Source: Pseudomonadota bacterium (lineage in GTDB: Bacteria; Pseudomonadota; Alphaproteobacteria; Rhizobiales; Kaistiaceae). Taken from it: a stretch of DNA of 6,971 bases. The notes beneath the pieces are model-generated. The model saw nothing but the letters and a program-made list of their open reading frames with translations. It did not search any database and was not told where the DNA came from. The stretch spans positions 1 through 6,971 of the forward strand of contig JAEZEN010000404.1 of assembly GCA_023433185.1 (NCBI GenBank), written 5' to 3'. Positions 5,194 through 6,971 of this stretch are shown in pieces (position 1 is the first letter of the stretch; the number at the start of each line of letters is the position of its first letter). Position numbers and translations under genes: made by a program.

Positions 5194-5220
5194 CCCGTTC
5201 CGGAACGGGTGACCGGTTCC
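5194..5220. terminator. Overlapping palindromes after the Rrf2 gene
   Basis: CCCGTTCCGGAACGGG (5194-5209) is a perfect 16-bp palindrome starting five bases after the Rrf2 stop. It overlaps a second, GGAACGGGTGACCGGTTCC (5202-5220), which has one mismatch about its centre. The position suits a terminator, and the two structures are mutually exclusive as hairpins. No T-run follows, so an operator for the downstream sulfate genes is the alternative. Confidence 0.45.
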
Positions 5221-5288
5221 CCGTGGACGAAAGCCATCTTCCACAAAACCCAACGGTGTGAGCACGGCGTTGCGCCGAGGGGCGGAAC

Positions 5289-5344
5289 TTCGCAATTGAC
5301 AATCTATACACAATAGGTCGAGATTACGGGGTATCAACAGGGAG
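5289..5344 (+). promoter_or_regulatory. Promoter and ribosome site of the sulfate uptake genes
   Basis: TTGACA (5296-5301) is a perfect -35 box within an AT-rich island. The -10 box is weak (GAGATT at 5320-5325 with an 18-base spacer is the closest), which would suit an activated or tightly regulated promoter. The -35 overlaps the 10-mer TTCGCAATTG (5289-5298) shared with the Rrf2 upstream region. ATCTAT-ACACA-ATAGGT (5302-5318), an inverted repeat with one mismatch, lies between the boxes, where a repressor would block RNA polymerase. AGGGAG (5339-5344) is a good ribosome site, eight bases before the ATG. Confidence 0.6.
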
Positions 5345-5352
5345 CCGTCCCC

Positions 5353-6399
5353 ATGCGCAACGTCCTCACCCGCAGTACGAGCCGCTTCCGACGGGCCGTC
5401 GGCCTCTTCGCCGTCGCTGCCGCCTTCGGCACGGTGCTCTCCGTCACCGCGTTCGCCGATACGACCATTCTCAACGTCTCCTACGATCCGACCCGCGAAT
5501 TGTACCGCGAGTTCAACGCGGCCTTTGCCGAGCACTGGAAGGAGAAGACGGGCGAGACCGTGACGATCGAGCAGTCGCACGGCGGCTCCGGTGCGCAGGC
5601 GCGCGCCGTGATCGACGGGCTTCGGGCGGATGTCGTCACCCTCGCCCTCGAGAACGACATCAACAAGGTCGCCGAGGCCGGCTTGTTGCCGACCGACTGG
5701 CGTTCGCGTCTCCCCGAAAGCTCGACGCCCTATACCTCGACCATCGTGTTCCTGGTCCGCAAGGGCAACCCCAAGGGCATCAGCGACTGGGGCGACCTCG
5801 TCAAGGAAGGCGTCGAGGTGATCACGCCCAACCCGAAGACGTCGGGCGGCGCCCAGTGGAACTTCCTCGCCGCCTGGAACTGGGCCAACAACGCGTTCGG
5901 TGGCGACGAGGAGAAGAACGTCGCCTTCGTCACCGATCTCTACAAGCACGTCCCGGTTCTCGACGCCGCGGCCCGGGGATCGACCACGACCTTCGTGCAG
6001 CGCGGCATCGGCGACGTCCTGCTCGCCTGGGAGAACGAGGCCTTCCTCGCGATCGAGGAACTCGGACCCGACCAGTTCGACATCGTCGTTCCGCCCTCGT
6101 CGATCCGCGCCGAGCCGCCGGTGGCGCTGGTCGCGGCAAACGCCGAACGGAAGGGCACGACCGAGGTCGCGCAGGCCTATCTCGAATATCTCTACTCGGA
6201 CACGGCTCAGAAGATCATCGCGAAGAACTACTATCGGCCGGCACTTCCCGATCTGGTCGATGCTGCGGACCTCGAGCGTTTCCCGGCGACCGAACTCGTC
6301 ACCATCGACGACCCGGTATTCGGCGGCTGGGCGAATGCCGGCCCGAAGTTCTTCGGGGACGGCGGCGTCTTCGACAAGATCTACCAGCCCTCCAACTGA
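5353..6399 (+). CDS. sbp: Periplasmic sulfate-binding protein of an ABC transporter
   Basis: This encodes a 348-residue protein, a normal length. It captures sulfate in the periplasm and delivers it to the CysT/CysW/CysA importer for cysteine synthesis. Residues 1-35 are a Sec signal peptide with a basic start, a hydrophobic core and cleavage after VTAFA. The mature protein begins DTTILNVSYDPTRELYREFN, followed by QSHGGSGAQARAVIDGLRAD (residues 74-93), PYTSTIVFLVRKGNPK, ITPNPKTSGGAQWNFLAAW (157-175), ARGSTTTFVQRGIGDVLLAW and a C-terminal FGGWANAGPKFFGDGGVFDKI. All are landmark segments of the sulfate-binding family. NVSYDPTRELY and SHGGSG resemble Sbp rather than the thiosulfate-binding CysP of enterics, although specificity cannot be settled here. 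The final residue of the NPKTSGGAQ segment is Q where the family usually has R. It lies 14 bp upstream of cysT in an operon. Confidence 0.95.
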   Translation: MRNVLTRSTSRFRRAVGLFAVAAAFGTVLSVTAFADTTILNVSYDPTRELYREFNAAFAEHWKEKTGETVTIEQSHGGSGAQARAVIDGLRADVVTLALENDINKVAEAGLLPTDWRSRLPESSTPYTSTIVFLVRKGNPKGISDWGDLVKEGVEVITPNPKTSGGAQWNFLAAWNWANNAFGGDEEKNVAFVTDLYKHVPVLDAAARGSTTTFVQRGIGDVLLAWENEAFLAIEELGPDQFDIVVPPSSIRAEPPVALVAANAERKGTTEVAQAYLEYLYSDTAQKIIAKNYYRPALPDLVDAADLERFPATELVTIDDPVFGGWANAGPKFFGDGGVFDKIYQPSN

Positions 6400-6413
6400 C
6401 ACGGGGTCCCTGA

Positions 6414-6971
6414 ATGTCGTCCAGCGCGGCCTGGGCGTTCAGGAAGCCGAGCATCATCCCGGGCTTCGGGCTGGCGCTCGGCTTCACGCTGAGCTACCTC
6501 AGCCTGATCGTCCTCATCCCCCTTGCCGGTCTCATCATCCACAGCGCCCAGCTCGGCGTGGAGGAGTTCTGGCGCCTCACCACCGATCCAAGGACGGTGG
6601 CGGCACTGCGGATCAGTTTCACCACCGCCGCCATCGCGGCCGGCATCAATGCCGTGTTCGGGTTCATCGTGGCATGGGTGCTGGTCCGCTACCGGTTCCC
6701 GGGCCGACGCCTGCTCGACGCCTTCGTCGACCTGCCCTTCGCGCTGCCGACCGCAGTGGCCGGCATTGCCCTCACGGCGCTCTACGCGCCCAATGGCTGG
6801 ATCGGCAGCCTGTTCGCGCCCTTCGGCATCCGGATCGCCTACACCCAGATCGGCATCGTCATCGCCCTGGTCTTCATCGGCCTGCCCTTCGTGGTGCGGA
6901 CCCTCCAGCCGGTGATGGAGGAGATCGACCGTGAAATCGAGGAGGCGGCGGCGGCGCGCCGCGGCCCCCCG
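6414..6971 (+). CDS. cysT: Sulfate ABC transporter permease CysT/CysU (3' end outside window)
   Basis: The first 186 residues of an inner-membrane permease subunit are present. [20 protein letters not shown] is the conserved first helix, with further helices near residues 67-93, 104-126 and 144-163. [25 protein letters not shown] is the characteristic CysT signature region. The fragment ends in the cytoplasmic EAA loop ([13 protein letters not shown]), which contacts the ATPase CysA. With CysW it forms the sulfate or thiosulfate channel. The ATG at 6414 follows the sulfate-binding gene by 14 bases, with only a weak ribosome site, which suggests translational linkage. The last roughly six residues (RRGPP) depart from the usual T-L-G-A continuation, so the extreme end may carry a sequence error. 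Confidence 0.92.
   Translation, partial: MSSSAAWAFRKPSIIPGFGLALGFTLSYLSLIVLIPLAGLIIHSAQLGVEEFWRLTTDPRTVAALRISFTTAAIAAGINAVFGFIVAWVLVRYRFPGRRLLDAFVDLPFALPTAVAGIALTALYAPNGWIGSLFAPFGIRIAYTQIGIVIALVFIGLPFVVRTLQPVMEEIDREIEEAAAARRGPP

Noticed and set aside
5173..6402. A 409-codon open frame on the minus strand
   Set aside because: It is the exact antisense of the sulfate-binding protein gene, which has clear family motifs, a signal peptide and a ribosome site. GC-rich third positions keep the opposite frame open.
5900..6934. A 344-codon plus-strand frame crossing the sulfate-binding and permease genes
   Set aside because: It is an out-of-frame serine/arginine-rich shadow of two well-supported genes.
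1..6971. CRISPR array, rRNA, riboswitch or complete insertion sequence
   Set aside because: I looked for regularly spaced repeats, transposase motifs with terminal repeats and conserved RNA cores, and saw none.

Overview
This is high-GC DNA that looks alphaproteobacterial, perhaps a Rhodobacterales-, Rhizobiales- or Rhodospirillales-like genome. That reading rests on codon use, a tRNA-Arg(CCG) with an encoded CCA end, the Rrf2-sbp-cysT gene order, and the style of the mobilisation and recombinase remnants. No species can be named from the sequence alone.

Layout, left to right. Bases 1-228 are the 3' end of an unrecognised plus-strand gene, followed by a small hairpin. On the minus strand lies a Tat-signal SnoaL/ketosteroid-isomerase-like gene (439-972). 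Its stop codon overlaps the start of a frameshifted, truncated membrane-protein remnant. A LysR-type regulator (1079-2026) is transcribed divergently from the SnoaL-like gene, the classic arrangement for a LysR regulator and its target.

Bases 2027-3003 are the scar of a mobile element. A gene-free stretch carries three inverted repeats. After it come a frameshifted MobC-like mobilisation gene and, fused to it across a 9-bp tandem repeat, the C-terminal third of a large serine recombinase. The recombinase reading frame runs on through the antisense strand of a tRNA-Arg(CCG) gene (2927-3003, minus) and stops inside that tRNA's promoter. This is the geometry of an element integrated at the 3' end of a tRNA gene and later decayed by deletion and frameshift.

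Bases 3249-4474 hold a DUF2076-like gene, a 449-bp gene-free stretch with two inverted repeats, and a 79-residue two-helix membrane protein that I do not recognise.

The right-hand part is a sulfate-assimilation locus: an Rrf2-family regulator with four C-terminal cysteines (4695-5189), a periplasmic sulfate-binding protein (5353-6399) and the start of the sulfate permease gene cysT/cysU (6414 to the window end). The two upstream regions share the 10-mer TTCGCAATTG. A natural but untested model is that the Rrf2 protein senses sulfur, cysteine or Fe-S status and controls both itself and sulfate uptake.

I see no CRISPR array, rRNA or complete insertion sequence, and no clearly novel multi-gene system. 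The most interesting material is the tRNA-associated element scar with its repeated 13-bp motif, and the shared promoter motif of the Rrf2/sulfate locus.
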